Below the pieces are notes generated by a model. That model saw nothing but the letters and a program-made list of their open reading frames with translations. It had not been told where the DNA came from and ran no database searches. The position numbers and the translations under genes are program-made. Shown piece after piece: positions 50,727 through 59,571 of a stretch of 64,000 bases of DNA; the stretch's first letter is position 1; each line of letters begins with the position of its first letter. Source of the DNA: Aquibacillus saliphilus (lineage in GTDB: Bacteria > Bacillota > Bacilli > Bacillales > Amphibacillaceae); the NCBI RefSeq assembly GCF_020404745.1, contig NZ_JAIZAP010000018.1:1-64000 (forward strand), read 5' to 3'.

Positions 50727-51001
50727 ATCAATTGCAAAAACAGTACTATGAAATTGACTAAACTAAGATAAAATAAACAGTTGAATTTGACTACCATCTT
50801 TTAATAGAGGGTAGTCTCTTTTATGTTAAATAAAAAAGTCGCTGATAATGTGCTAATACAAATACTTACTGCATATAGTTAACTAGAGAGTATATTTTTA
50901 AAATCTATTAAGTTTTACCAGAAAAGGTATTTTAAAATAGTCCAAAAAACTAGTTAGTTATTTATAGTTCAATATGGATGATTAGGTTAGGGGGAGTTTT
51001 G

Positions 51002-51349
51002 TTGAGTGCTGAAGCTGTTATTGTCGTATTTATTTTTTATATGATTTTTGCCTTTTTTGTTAGTTATTTCTCAGCTCATTATATGATCAACGAAACAGGC
51101 CTATTTGAATCTAATATTGTAGTGGCAACGATGATTAACTTACTCCAAGCTGTGTTAGCAATTTTTGTTTGGTTTTTATATTCTGTAGGCATCAGTAAAT
51201 CGCTATTTTTTGACGGTCTTCTTTTTAGTTTGCTTTTACTTTTTGTTAGTGAGGTTGCACTTGTTGTATTGTTATATGCCAATAAAGAAAAAGTGAATTA
51301 CCATTTGATAAAATTAAAGGAAATAGTTCGAATCCTTAAGTATAGATAA
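51002..51349 (+). CDS. Membrane protein of unknown function
   Basis: 115 aa with TTG start at 51002 (TAGGGGGA 6 nt upstream; the frame from 50978 has no site). Membrane segments at ~2-24 (AEAVIVVFIFYMIFAFFVSYF), ~45-62 and ~70-90; basic, cytosolic-type tail (KEKVNYHLIKLKEIVRILKYR). No family recognised. A strong terminator follows at 51377. Confidence 0.6.
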   Translation: MSAEAVIVVFIFYMIFAFFVSYFSAHYMINETGLFESNIVVATMINLLQAVLAIFVWFLYSVGISKSLFFDGLLFSLLLLFVSEVALVVLLYANKEKVNYHLIKLKEIVRILKYR

Positions 51350-51376
51350 TCGATCAACAATAGGATGTACTAGTTT

Positions 51377-51416
51377 AATTAAAAGGGCGACAATCTTGAG
51401 ATTGTTGCCCTTTTAA
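51377..51416 (+). terminator. Terminator after the 115-aa gene
   Basis: Stem ATTAAAAGGGCGACAAT / ATTGTTGCCCTTTTAAT with one G-U pair, T-rich tail. Confidence 0.9.
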
Positions 51417-51450
51417 TTAGTGTAAGAAAGTATAAAATTTTGCGCTTCGA

Positions 51451-51606
51451 TGTCTAGCTCCAGCGCCTACCCGTAAATAAGCGGTTTGCTTATTTCGAAT
51501 GCCCCGCCTGAGGTCGACTTTAGTCAATCCTCTTTGCGTGAAAAAGCACCACATAGAGGCTCGACTTATTGCCCTAGGGTGACCAAGGCACGACTTTAGC
51601 GTTTCT
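51451..51606. repeat. Dispersed intergenic repeat, copy B
   Basis: Begins GATGTCTAGCTCCAGCGCC and TACCCG, contains CCGCCTGAGGTCGACTTTAG, CCTCTTTGCGTG, then GAGGCTCGACTTATT as the return arm, and ends in TTAGCGTTTC. A small inverted repeat AAATAAGCGG/TTGCTTATTT is inserted near 51475. Relative to copy A it has ~35 bp of extra sequence. It lies between a terminator and the convergent LLM gene. Confidence 0.7.
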
Positions 51607-51608
51607 TA

Positions 51609-52622
51609 TTAGTCCATAAGTTCTGAAACAATTTGGTACGAACGAAGTCGGTCTTCTTGATAGAAAATTTGTGAATTAATTATAATCTCATCTGCTTTTG
51701 TTTCGTTTAAGAAACTTTCCAGCTTTTGTTTTACTGTCTCTTTATTTCCAACAATTGTTGCGTTGGATTTAATCGTCTTTTCAACAGCTGCACGTTCATG
51801 GACAGACCAAACATCGTTAATGTTATCAATAGGTGGTTTTAATTGTGTTGGTTGACCTCTTGTTAAACTAAGGAACTGCTGCTGTTGTGAAGTTGCTAAC
51901 CATTGTGCCCTTTCATCTGTATCTGCAGCGATAATGTTTACTGCTACCATTGCATAAGGTTCTTTTAGGATTTTAGACGGTTGAAAATTATCATAATAAA
52001 TCTTCAAAGCTGGTAATGTATAATCAGGTGAAAAGTGACTTGCAAAGGAAAAAGGCAATCCTTTTTGTGCTGCTAGTCGAGCGCTGAACCCACTTGAGCC
52101 TAACAGCCAAATAGGGAGAGCTAGTCCGTCACCTGGATATGCACGAACTCGAGCGGTTGAATTACCACTGAAGTAATTTTGAAGCTCACTTAGTTGCTCG
52201 GGAAATTCTTCCGCACTACTGTTTAATGTTCTACGAAGTGCATAAGCTGTTGCTTGATCGCTTCCAGGTGCGCGTCCAAGACCTAAATCAATTCGGTCAG
52301 GATACATTGATTCAAGAGTGCCGAATTGTTCGGCAATAACAAGTGGTGCATGATTAGGTAGCATAACCCCGCCAGAGCCAACGCGAATCCTATTTGTAGC
52401 GCCAGCAATATGACCGATGACTACTGATGTAGCAGAACTAGCAATTCCGGGAATGTTGTGATGTTCAGCAATCCAGTATCGGTAAAATCCCAGTCTTTCT
52501 ACATGTTGTGCTAATTCCACACTATTTTTAAAGGATTGTCCAGCATTGCTTCCTTCATTTATAGGAGCAAGATCTAAAACTGATAATGGAATATTATTAA
52601 AAAGGTTGTTGGTCGAAGTCAT
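51609..52622 (-). CDS. LLM class flavin-dependent oxidoreductase (luciferase-like monooxygenase)
   Basis: 337 aa TIM-barrel FMN-dependent monooxygenase of the group with B. subtilis YvbT/YceB. Typical blocks: [13 protein letters not shown] at the start, [55 protein letters not shown] and [12 protein letters not shown]. The substrate is not evident. GGAGACTAATGA before the ATG. Monocistronic. Confidence 0.92.
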   Translation of the reverse strand: MTSTNNLFNNIPLSVLDLAPINEGSNAGQSFKNSVELAQHVERLGFYRYWIAEHHNIPGIASSATSVVIGHIAGATNRIRVGSGGVMLPNHAPLVIAEQFGTLESMYPDRIDLGLGRAPGSDQATAYALRRTLNSSAEEFPEQLSELQNYFSGNSTARVRAYPGDGLALPIWLLGSSGFSARLAAQKGLPFSFASHFSPDYTLPALKIYYDNFQPSKILKEPYAMVAVNIIAADTDERAQWLATSQQQQFLSLTRGQPTQLKPPIDNINDVWSVHERAAVEKTIKSNATIVGNKETVKQKLESFLNETKADEIIINSQIFYQEDRLRSYQIVSELMD

Positions 52623-52894
52623 TCATTAGTCTCCTTTTACTCTTATTGATAAGAAATGATACGCTTGTTCTGAAATGGTTGTAAAGTCATACGCTTTAAA
52701 TAGTTATGTTGCCTAGAAACAAAACTTATCCCCTGAACATAATGAGAAAAAATACTTATAAAAGTAACTAGGTAGTAGAAACTAATAACAAATAAATTAT
52801 TTTTTTCATGTTAAACGGGTTGCTACATTGACATAATGTAGGTAGTATAGATAAGTAGAAATTTTAAGGGCGAGAATTGAAAAGAGGGTTACAA

Positions 52895-53965
52895 ATGGAA
52901 AAGAAATCCATCTATGGAATGACATTTGATCAATTAACAGCTTGGTTCACGGATAAAGGTCAGAAAAAGTTTCGTGTAGCACAGGTGTGGGATTGGTTGT
53001 ATAAGAAACGAGTAACAGATTTTTCACAGATGAAGAATCTTAATAAAGAAAGTATTGAATTATTAGAAGATAACTTTTATATACAATCGTTAACCCCAGA
53101 GATAAAGCAAGAATCAAAGGATGGGACAATTAAATTTCTGTTTAAATTACAAGATGGAAATCTAATTGAGACGGTGTTAATGCGATTTAATTATGGTTTA
53201 TCTGTTTGTGTTACCACACAGGTTGGTTGTAACATTGGTTGTACATTTTGTGCAAGTGGATTGTTAACAAAAAATCGTGATCTATCTGGTGGAGAAATCG
53301 TCGAGCAGATTATGAATGTTCAACACCATTTAGACCAAGTTGGTAAAGAAGAAAGAGTAAGCCACATCGTTGTGATGGGGATTGGCGAACCATTTGATAA
53401 TTATGACAACATGATGGACTTCTTCCGCGTTGTTAATGATCAACAAGGACTATCGATTGGTGCAAGACATATAACTGTATCGACAAGTGGTCTAGCGCAT
53501 AAAATATATGATTTTGCTGACGAGGATATTCAAATTAACTTAGCTGTATCATTACACGCACCAAATAACGAACTTCGAACTCGGATTATGAAGATTAACA
53601 AAGCATTTCCGTTAGAAAAGTTAATGCCAGCAATCGATTATTATCTAGAAAAAACCAACCGACGTATTACATTTGAGTATATTTTGCTTCGAGATGTTAA
53701 CGACCATAAGGAAGAAGCAATTGAACTTGCCAAATTACTCAGGAGTAAACGACACTTATCCTATGTGAATTTAATTCCTTATAATCCGGTTGATGAGCAT
53801 AACCAATACCAAAGAAGCACGAAACAAGCTATTTTAGAATTTTATGAAACATTGATGGATCAGGGAATTAATTGTGGTGTCCGCGTTGAACAAGGATCTG
53901 ACATCGATGCAGCATGTGGACAGCTCAGAAGTAAGCAAATTAAGAAAGAAAAAGCTCGCTCATAA
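52895..53965 (+). CDS. rlmN: Dual-specificity RNA methyltransferase RlmN
   Basis: Radical-SAM enzyme that methylates C2 of A2503 in 23S rRNA and A37 in some tRNAs. 356 aa; radical-SAM motif CNIGCTFC (CxxxCxxC, ~residues 113-120), GEPFDNYDN, the C-terminal [20 protein letters not shown] with the acceptor Cys, and the N-terminal RNA-binding part [20 protein letters not shown] before ATG 52895; the frame from 52877 lacks spacing. Ends at a large hairpin (54001-54056). Confidence 0.96.
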   Translation: MEKKSIYGMTFDQLTAWFTDKGQKKFRVAQVWDWLYKKRVTDFSQMKNLNKESIELLEDNFYIQSLTPEIKQESKDGTIKFLFKLQDGNLIETVLMRFNYGLSVCVTTQVGCNIGCTFCASGLLTKNRDLSGGEIVEQIMNVQHHLDQVGKEERVSHIVVMGIGEPFDNYDNMMDFFRVVNDQQGLSIGARHITVSTSGLAHKIYDFADEDIQINLAVSLHAPNNELRTRIMKINKAFPLEKLMPAIDYYLEKTNRRITFEYILLRDVNDHKEEAIELAKLLRSKRHLSYVNLIPYNPVDEHNQYQRSTKQAILEFYETLMDQGINCGVRVEQGSDIDAACGQLRSKQIKKEKARS

Positions 53966-54000
53966 TAAAAAGAAATTAGCAAGAGAGACTTACTTGTGAA

Positions 54001-54056
54001 AATTCAACATACCAAAAAACTCGCGAATTCGGGAGTTTTTTTGGTATGTTGAATTA
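54001..54056 (+). terminator. Large terminator hairpin after rlmN
   Basis: Stem AATTCAACATACC..ACTC against GAGT..GGTATGTTGAATT, ~22 bp with a single A/T bulge and a short loop. Long and nearly perfect. Confidence 0.8.
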
Positions 54057-54298
54057 TATGTAGAGGGCGAGGAACAATTGTGGCAACCGGAGTATCTTTT
54101 ATGGTTTTTGTATAAAAAATTTTTTGACGTTTATAATTTAATTTTTTTGAGTTGTTTTCAAATTAATTATTTGACAGAACTTATTTGATTAATTTCTAAA
54201 ACCTAGTGAAAATAAACACAAGGGTTTTGTCTTGTGTTTTTCTTGATAATGTATATACAAGTTTCAAAAAAAGTGTTGTTCATTTTAATTGGCTATGT
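54057..54298 (+). other. Spacer upstream of the sugar ABC locus
   Basis: Contains a hairpin AAACACAAG/CTTGTGTTT (54214-54239) with a T-rich tail, and directly after it ATGTATATACAAG (54249-54261), which matches 11-12 positions of the TreR palindrome. The putative promoter of the locus follows at 54276-54304. Confidence 0.5.
54214..54241 (+). terminator. Terminator-like hairpin upstream of the sugar locus
   Basis: Perfect 9-bp stem AAACACAAG/CTTGTGTTT with 8-nt loop followed by TTTC. Confidence 0.55.
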
Positions 54299-54435
54299 TA
54301 GTATAAGTTTATGCAAACGTATTCACTAATTTGTGTGATTGTGACTATAAAAGGATTCATCCTTTTATAGTCACTTATTTAATCAATGGAATGTAAGCGT
54401 TTCTTTATTTTTTTATTGAAGTGCAAACGAATTCA
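54276..54435 (+). promoter_or_regulatory. Promoter and operator region of the sugar ABC locus
   Basis: TTGTTC (54276-54281), 17 bp, TAGTAT (54299-54304) is a plausible promoter. TGCAAACGTATTCA (54312-54325) overlaps the expected start. Downstream are TGTAAGCGTTTCTT (54392-54405) and TGCAAACGAATTCA (54422-54435). These three fit the LacI-family consensus TGCAAACG-N2-TTCA and are the likely sites of the LacI protein encoded at 57707. Confidence 0.7.
54341..54374. repeat. Perfect 14-bp hairpin in the leader
   Basis: GTGACTATAAAAGG (54341-54354) pairs exactly with CCTTTTATAGTCAC (54361-54374), loop ATTCAT. It lies between operators 1 and 2 in the untranslated leader. No U-run follows directly (TTATTTAA). 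Confidence 0.8.
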
Positions 54436-54469
54436 TTGATTGAAATAAAAATAGGAATGGGGAGATTAG

Positions 54470-55771
54470 ATGAAAGGTCAAAAGTATTTTGCGAAAGTAG
54501 CTTCTGCGTTGGCTGTAACAAGTATTCTACTAGCGGGGTGTGGATCGTCTGAAGAAGAAGGCGGAACTAATGCTACATCAGAGGATGAATTAACGGTAGA
54601 TATATTTCAGTTTAAGGTGGAGTTTAAGGATCAATTTGAAAGCTTAGTGGAGTTGTATGAGGAAGAAAATCCTGGAGTGAATATAAATGTTAAGACTGTT
54701 GGCGGAGGAAATGATTATGCTGCAACATTAAAAACATCATTTTCTTCTGGTGACGAGCCTGATATTTTTAATGTAGGTGGACCCTCTGAAGTTGAGGATT
54801 ATCGAGACAGTTTAGCTGATTTATCAGATACAAAGGCTGCAGAGGCTGCGTTAGAAGGTACACTTAGTGGTGTAACAGATGGTGATGAAATTTTAGGCTT
54901 GCCATTTAACCAAGAAGGGTACGGATTAATTTATAATAAACGAATATTCGAAGAAGCGGGGATTAACCCTGATGAAATCTTAACACATGAGGACCTAGTA
55001 AATGCTGTAGAAACGTTAGATAGTCAAAAAGAAGATTTAGGTATTGAAGCTGTTTTTGCACTTGGTGCTAAAGAAACATGGATTCTTGGTAACCACTTAG
55101 CTAACGCTTTCTTAGCTCCGGAGTTTAATCAAGATTTAATGGAAGCTTACAAATCAGATACAGTTACTTTTGAAAAAGGCGATGAAATGAAAAGATTCCT
55201 TGACTTGCAAAATGAATACTCAGTTCAGCCTACAGTTAGTTTAGATTATTCGCAACAAGTTGAAGAGTTATTTTCTTTAGAAAATGTAGCGATGATTCAA
55301 CAAGGTAACTGGATATATAACACAGTTCATGAAATGGATCCTGAATTAGCAGAAAATAACATCGGTATATTACCAATTCCGGTAGAAGGCTTTGAAGGGA
55401 AAATCCCTGTTGGTGTTCCGAATAACTGGGTAGTTAACAATAATAGTAGTGATGAAGTTATTCAAGCATCTAAAGATTTCTTAGATTGGATGTACACTTC
55501 TGATACTGGTAAAGAATTTGTATTAAACGAATTTAAATTCATTCCAGCTTATGAAGGATTTGACACAACGAAAATTGCTGACCCTCTCTCGCAGGAAATT
55601 TATGAGTATGCTTCAGAAGGTAATACGTTAGGATGGGTATTTATGGGTACCCCATTAGCTTGGAATGAAGAAAAACTAGCAGTTAGAATGCAAAAGTATT
55701 TAAGTGGAGATCTCGCTTGGGAGGAATTGGAAACTCAAGCAATAACAGAGTGGGAAAATTCAAGACAATAA
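54470..55771 (+). CDS. Sugar ABC transporter substrate-binding lipoprotein
   Basis: 433 aa family 1 solute-binding protein; signal peptide ends in LLAG-C with lipidated C24, followed by a Glu-rich linker. Mature protein shows DIFQFKVEFKDQFESLVELYEEENPGV, SGDEPDIFNVGG, NKRIFEEAGINPDE and GNWIYNTVHEM. It is not closely related to the pair at 19520 and 21708. It leads a full set with permeases at 55888 and 56748; the ATPase is missing, as is common when a shared MsmX-type ATPase exists elsewhere. Ligand presumably a di- or oligosaccharide. Confidence 0.93.
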   Translation: MKGQKYFAKVASALAVTSILLAGCGSSEEEGGTNATSEDELTVDIFQFKVEFKDQFESLVELYEEENPGVNINVKTVGGGNDYAATLKTSFSSGDEPDIFNVGGPSEVEDYRDSLADLSDTKAAEAALEGTLSGVTDGDEILGLPFNQEGYGLIYNKRIFEEAGINPDEILTHEDLVNAVETLDSQKEDLGIEAVFALGAKETWILGNHLANAFLAPEFNQDLMEAYKSDTVTFEKGDEMKRFLDLQNEYSVQPTVSLDYSQQVEELFSLENVAMIQQGNWIYNTVHEMDPELAENNIGILPIPVEGFEGKIPVGVPNNWVVNNNSSDEVIQASKDFLDWMYTSDTGKEFVLNEFKFIPAYEGFDTTKIADPLSQEIYEYASEGNTLGWVFMGTPLAWNEEKLAVRMQKYLSGDLAWEELETQAITEWENSRQ

Positions 55772-55789
55772 TTCATTACTGAAAACTAA

Positions 55790-55836
55790 TACAACTAACA
55801 AAACAAAATAAACTGATATTTGTTTTGTTAGTTGTA
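55790..55836. repeat. Intercistronic hairpin after the binding-protein gene
   Basis: Perfect 18-bp stem (ACAACTAACAAAACAAA and its complement plus one outer pair), 11-nt loop, 18 nt after the stop. In ABC sugar operons such hairpins stabilise the binding-protein mRNA relative to permease mRNA. Confidence 0.75.
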
Positions 55837-55887
55837 ACATCTCAGAGATTCAGTGTCTATTTGTTTATAACATCGGAGGGGATTTAC

Positions 55888-56748
55888 ATGAACAACCGGA
55901 AACTGTCTTTCTGGTTATTTCTAACACCTGTTCTTTTAGGACTTGGACTAGTAGTTGTTTTGCCATTTGTATATGGTTTGATATTTTCTTTTACTGACTG
56001 GAATGGTATTACAGCAAATAATTTTTTAGGTTTTGAAAATTATATAAATTTATTTAAAGATGCTGAATTTAGAGCAGCCATGGGCTTCACGGTACTTTTT
56101 TCCGTTGTAGCGATCATATTACTTAACTTTTTAGGCTTAGCGTTGGCACTGTTAGTAACAAGAAAACTTAAATCAAGTAACTTCTTAAGAACCGTCTTTT
56201 TTATGCCAAACTTAATTGGTGGTCTAATCTTAGGTTTTATATGGCAATTTATTTTCATTAGTGTGTTTGATGATATCGGTCAAGCACTAGGAATTGAAGC
56301 ACTAAGTGGTTGGTTATCTACAACAAACACTGGTTTTTGGGGGTTAATTATCTTAACGTGCTGGCAAATGGCTGGTTACATCATGATTATCTACATTGCG
56401 TATTTGCAAAATATTCCTAATGAATTAATTGAAGCAGCAGAAATTGATGGGGCAAGTAGTTGGCAACGGTTCCGTCATATAACGTTTCCACTTGTTGCAC
56501 CTGCTTTTACGATTAGTATGTTTCTAACACTATCGAATTCATTTAAGATTTATGACCAAAACCTTTCTTTGACAGGTGGTGGACCATATAATTCCACGCA
56601 GATGGTGGCAATGGAAATTGTGAAAACAGCTTTTAGCGAAAACGAGATGGCTTTTGCCCAAGCAAAAGGTGTTATTTTCTTCTTAATTGTTTCAATTATT
56701 GCAATTACACAAGTTTATTACAATAAAAAACGGGAGGTCGACATGTAA
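55888..56748 (+). CDS. Sugar ABC transporter permease (MalF/UgpA type)
   Basis: 286 aa, six predicted membrane segments. The ATPase-contact EAA loop is EAAEIDGASSWQRFRHITFPLVAPAF (residues ~190-215). GGAGGGG before ATG 55888; the frame from 55825 covers the hairpin and is not used. Overlaps the second permease by 1 bp (TAATG), hence coupled translation. Confidence 0.94.
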   Translation: MNNRKLSFWLFLTPVLLGLGLVVVLPFVYGLIFSFTDWNGITANNFLGFENYINLFKDAEFRAAMGFTVLFSVVAIILLNFLGLALALLVTRKLKSSNFLRTVFFMPNLIGGLILGFIWQFIFISVFDDIGQALGIEALSGWLSTTNTGFWGLIILTCWQMAGYIMIIYIAYLQNIPNELIEAAEIDGASSWQRFRHITFPLVAPAFTISMFLTLSNSFKIYDQNLSLTGGGPYNSTQMVAMEIVKTAFSENEMAFAQAKGVIFFLIVSIIAITQVYYNKKREVDM

Positions 56749-57566
56749 TGAAAAAGGGCAAACGAAATTTAATAATCATCGAAATTGTAGGCCTTTTACT
56801 CGCCTTGTTGTGGATTTCACCGTTTTATTTAATGATTGTTAATGCTTTTAAAACAAAAAGGGAAATTTTCGAAGGAGTTCTTGGTGTACCTGATGAATTC
56901 ACTTCAACAAACTTTGTGCAAGCCTTTATCGATTTGGATTTTTTACAGTCACTTTTTAATTCTTTGTTGGTTACAGGAGTAAGTGTCGGGATATTAATTT
57001 TCTTTTCTTCAATGGCGGGTTATGCATTAGCGCGAAATAAAAGTAAATTAAGTGGTCTTCTCCTATTAATGTTCGTTTCAGCGATGTTAATTCCGTTTCA
57101 ATCGGTTATGATTCCACTTGTTTCATTGTTCGGACAAGTTGATATGCTTAACCAGGTAGGGTTAATTTTTATGTACTTAGGATTTGGCAGCAGCTTATCC
57201 ATTTTCCTATACCATGGAGCGATGACCGGTGTCTCAGTAAGTTTGGATGAAGCAGCAATTATAGATGGTGCTAATAAGTTCCAAACATTCTGGTACATTA
57301 TTCTTCCGTTATTAAAACCAATTTCGGTGACAGTTGCAATCTTAAATACGATTTGGATATGGAACGATTACTTATTACCATCTTTAGTATTAGGAGAGGC
57401 GAATGCAACGATTCCATTAAAAATGTTTTATTTCTTTGGTCAATATACGAAGCAGTGGCATTTAGCACTCGCTGGATTAACAATTGCAATTATTCCAGTA
57501 GTTATCGGTTATTTCTTTGCACAGAAGCAAATTATTGAAGGAGTAGCTGAAGGTGCTGTGAAGTAA
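56748..57566 (+). CDS. Sugar ABC transporter permease (MalG/UgpE type)
   Basis: 272 aa, six membrane segments; EAA loop EAAIIDGANKFQTFWYIILPLLKPI (~residues 167-191) and the MalG-like opening SPFYLMIVNAFKTKREIF. Pairs with the preceding permease. Followed by a terminator at 57613, so the transport genes form one unit and the regulator another. Confidence 0.94.
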   Translation: MKKGKRNLIIIEIVGLLLALLWISPFYLMIVNAFKTKREIFEGVLGVPDEFTSTNFVQAFIDLDFLQSLFNSLLVTGVSVGILIFFSSMAGYALARNKSKLSGLLLLMFVSAMLIPFQSVMIPLVSLFGQVDMLNQVGLIFMYLGFGSSLSIFLYHGAMTGVSVSLDEAAIIDGANKFQTFWYIILPLLKPISVTVAILNTIWIWNDYLLPSLVLGEANATIPLKMFYFFGQYTKQWHLALAGLTIAIIPVVIGYFFAQKQIIEGVAEGAVK

Positions 57567-57612
57567 TAAACTAAGTTGAAACATTGAGACGACATATTTT
57601 AAATTTCAACTA

Positions 57613-57646
57613 TATAACTTAAGCTTATCTTAAGTTATACTGTTTT
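57613..57646 (+). terminator. Terminator after the permease genes
   Basis: Perfect 11-bp stem TATAACTTAAG / CTTAAGTTATA, 5-nt loop, then CTGTTTTTA. Confidence 0.7.
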
Positions 57647-57657
57647 TATAAACGGAA

Positions 57658-57671
57658 TGCATTCGGTTTCA
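57658..57671 (+). promoter_or_regulatory. LacI-type operator-like site before the regulator gene
   Basis: TGCATTCGGTTTCA agrees with TGCAAACG-N2-TTCA at 10 of 14 positions and lies 36 bp before the lacI-type start, consistent with self-regulation. Weaker than the other sites. Confidence 0.45.
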
Positions 57672-57706
57672 TAATTAAAGAGATTAAACTAAAGCAGGTG
57701 TACTAA

Positions 57707-58738
57707 ATGTCGATAACAATCAAAGACGTTGCAAAACAAGCAAATGTAGCTCCTTCTACTGTTTCACGAGTGATATCTGATAGCCCGAAAATTAGTGAAA
57801 GAACTAAGCGTAAAGTTAGAAAAATCATGGAAGAAATGGGTTATCACGCAAATATTAATGCTCGTGTTCTTGTTCAACAATCGACCAAAACTATTGGTAT
57901 TGTAATGAAGAATTCTACTAGTGTATCGTTACATTCTTCTTTCGTCCCTGAGGTGATTGGGGGAATAAGTGCCTTATGTCGCAAACAAGATTACAGTATC
58001 AGTTTAATAACAGGTGAGTCAGAAGAAGCTGTTTTTCAAGATGCTGTGCAGAAAGTGCAAGGCAAAAGAGTCGATGGCATGATTGTATTGTATTCAAAAG
58101 AAGATGATAAAGTTGTACCATATTTAAATGATAACGGAATTCCATTTGTTGTCATTGGAAAACCTTTAGTTGGATCAAACAAGATTATGTTTGTCGATAA
58201 TGATAACGTCCATGCATCCAAAGAGGCAACAGAATATCTAATACGACTAGGACATGAAAAGATTGCGTTTATTGGGAATGACTCTGAATTTGAAGTAGCT
58301 AAAGCTCGATTAGAAGGTTTTTACCAAGCAATGGGCGTAAATAATTTGGATGTTCCTGATGAGTATATAAAAAGCATAAAGTTTAATCCCGAACATGGAA
58401 AAAATATTGTGACCGAATTAATGAGTGAAATAGAGCATCCAACGGCCATCGTGATTACTGATGATTTAAATGCGTTAATTGTCATAGAAGCTTTAAGTGC
58501 AAATAATAAAAAGGTACCTGATGATGTAAGTGTCATAAGTTTTAATAATTCTATGATTTCAAGGATAACAAGTCCTTCATTGACATCAGTGGATGTGCAA
58601 ATCTACCAACTGGGGTATGAAGCAGCTAGATGTCTTATCGAAGAAATAAAAGAACCGACAAAGTTTAAAAAGAGTATCATTATACCGACCGTTATCGAGG
58701 AAAGAGAATCATGTAAACTGTTTGAACAAAAAGAGTAG
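57707..58738 (+). CDS. LacI family transcriptional regulator
   Basis: 343 aa. N-terminal LacI HTH and hinge (residues 1-58: ITIKDVAKQANVAPSTVSRVISDSPKIS ... MGYHANINARVLV), then the periplasmic-binding-protein-like effector domain (ending in QIYQLGYEAARCLIEEI). B. subtilis-type local sugar regulator. Probably controls the TGCAAACG sites at 54312, 54422, 57658 and 58759. Effector unknown. It lies in the middle of the locus it seems to control. Confidence 0.94.
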   Translation: MSITIKDVAKQANVAPSTVSRVISDSPKISERTKRKVRKIMEEMGYHANINARVLVQQSTKTIGIVMKNSTSVSLHSSFVPEVIGGISALCRKQDYSISLITGESEEAVFQDAVQKVQGKRVDGMIVLYSKEDDKVVPYLNDNGIPFVVIGKPLVGSNKIMFVDNDNVHASKEATEYLIRLGHEKIAFIGNDSEFEVAKARLEGFYQAMGVNNLDVPDEYIKSIKFNPEHGKNIVTELMSEIEHPTAIVITDDLNALIVIEALSANNKKVPDDVSVISFNNSMISRITSPSLTSVDVQIYQLGYEAARCLIEEIKEPTKFKKSIIIPTVIEERESCKLFEQKE

Positions 58739-58758
58739 ACAATTTTTTTCGTAATAAG

Positions 58759-58772
58759 TGCAAACGATTTCC
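58759..58772 (+). promoter_or_regulatory. LacI-type operator before thuA
   Basis: TGCAAACGATTTCC matches the TGCAAACG-N2-TTCA pattern at 13 of 14, 42 bp before the thuA start. It suggests a second controlled promoter for the catabolic genes. Confidence 0.65.
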
Positions 58773-58813
58773 TGTATTTGCATTATCTAAGATGAATATG
58801 AGGAGGAAAAATA

Positions 58814-59536
58814 ATGAACGTAGTTGTATGGAATGAAAACCGTCATGAAAAAACAAATCCTGTAGTTTCAGATATATATCCTAAAGGAATACATGGTGCA
58901 ATTGCAGACTTTTTGCGGGAGGATAATATTTTTGTTGAAACCGCAACGCTTGATGAACCTGAACATGGCTTAACTGATAAAGTACTTAGTGAAACAGATG
59001 TCCTTGTATGGTGGGGGCATAAAGCACATGAGGAAGTAAAAGAAGAAGTAGTAGAAAAAGTTCATAAAAGAGTACTAGAAGGAATGGGTCTAGTAGTATT
59101 ACATTCCGGTCATTTCTCTAAAATTTTCAAAAAATTAATGGGAACGACTTGTGATTTGAAATGGCGCGAAGCAGATGAAAAAGAACGTCTATGGGTTGTC
59201 GACCCAAGTCATCCTATTACTGAAGGTATTGGAGAATATATTGAATTAGAAAAAGAAGAAATGTATGGCGAACATTTCGATATTCCGACTCCTGATCAAT
59301 TAATATTTGTAAGTTGGTTTGAAGGTGGGGAAGTTTTCCGTAGTGGCTCTACATACCAACGTGGAAAAGGAAAAGTATTTTATTTTCGCCCAGGACATGA
59401 AACATACCCTACTTACTATAACAAAGAAGTGCAAACAGTTATTAAAAATGGTGTCAAATGGGTTAATAATAATAATACACCTACACCAGTTTACGGGAAC
59501 GCGAAACCTATTGAAGAAATTCCTGAGAAAAAGTAA
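58814..59536 (+). CDS. thuA: ThuA domain protein
   Basis: 240 aa flavodoxin/GATase-like ThuA fold: [40 protein letters not shown] and [15 protein letters not shown]. In Sinorhizobium ThuA with ThuB (a Gfo/Idh/MocA dehydrogenase) is needed for catabolism of trehalose and related disaccharides via 3-keto intermediates; the exact chemistry of ThuA is unsettled. Here it sits directly before two such dehydrogenases. GAGGAGG before the ATG. Confidence 0.9.
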   Translation: MNVVVWNENRHEKTNPVVSDIYPKGIHGAIADFLREDNIFVETATLDEPEHGLTDKVLSETDVLVWWGHKAHEEVKEEVVEKVHKRVLEGMGLVVLHSGHFSKIFKKLMGTTCDLKWREADEKERLWVVDPSHPITEGIGEYIELEKEEMYGEHFDIPTPDQLIFVSWFEGGEVFRSGSTYQRGKGKVFYFRPGHETYPTYYNKEVQTVIKNGVKWVNNNNTPTPVYGNAKPIEEIPEKK

Positions 59537-59571
59537 GGCATGCAATTATTAATTTGAGGGAGAGGATTTGT

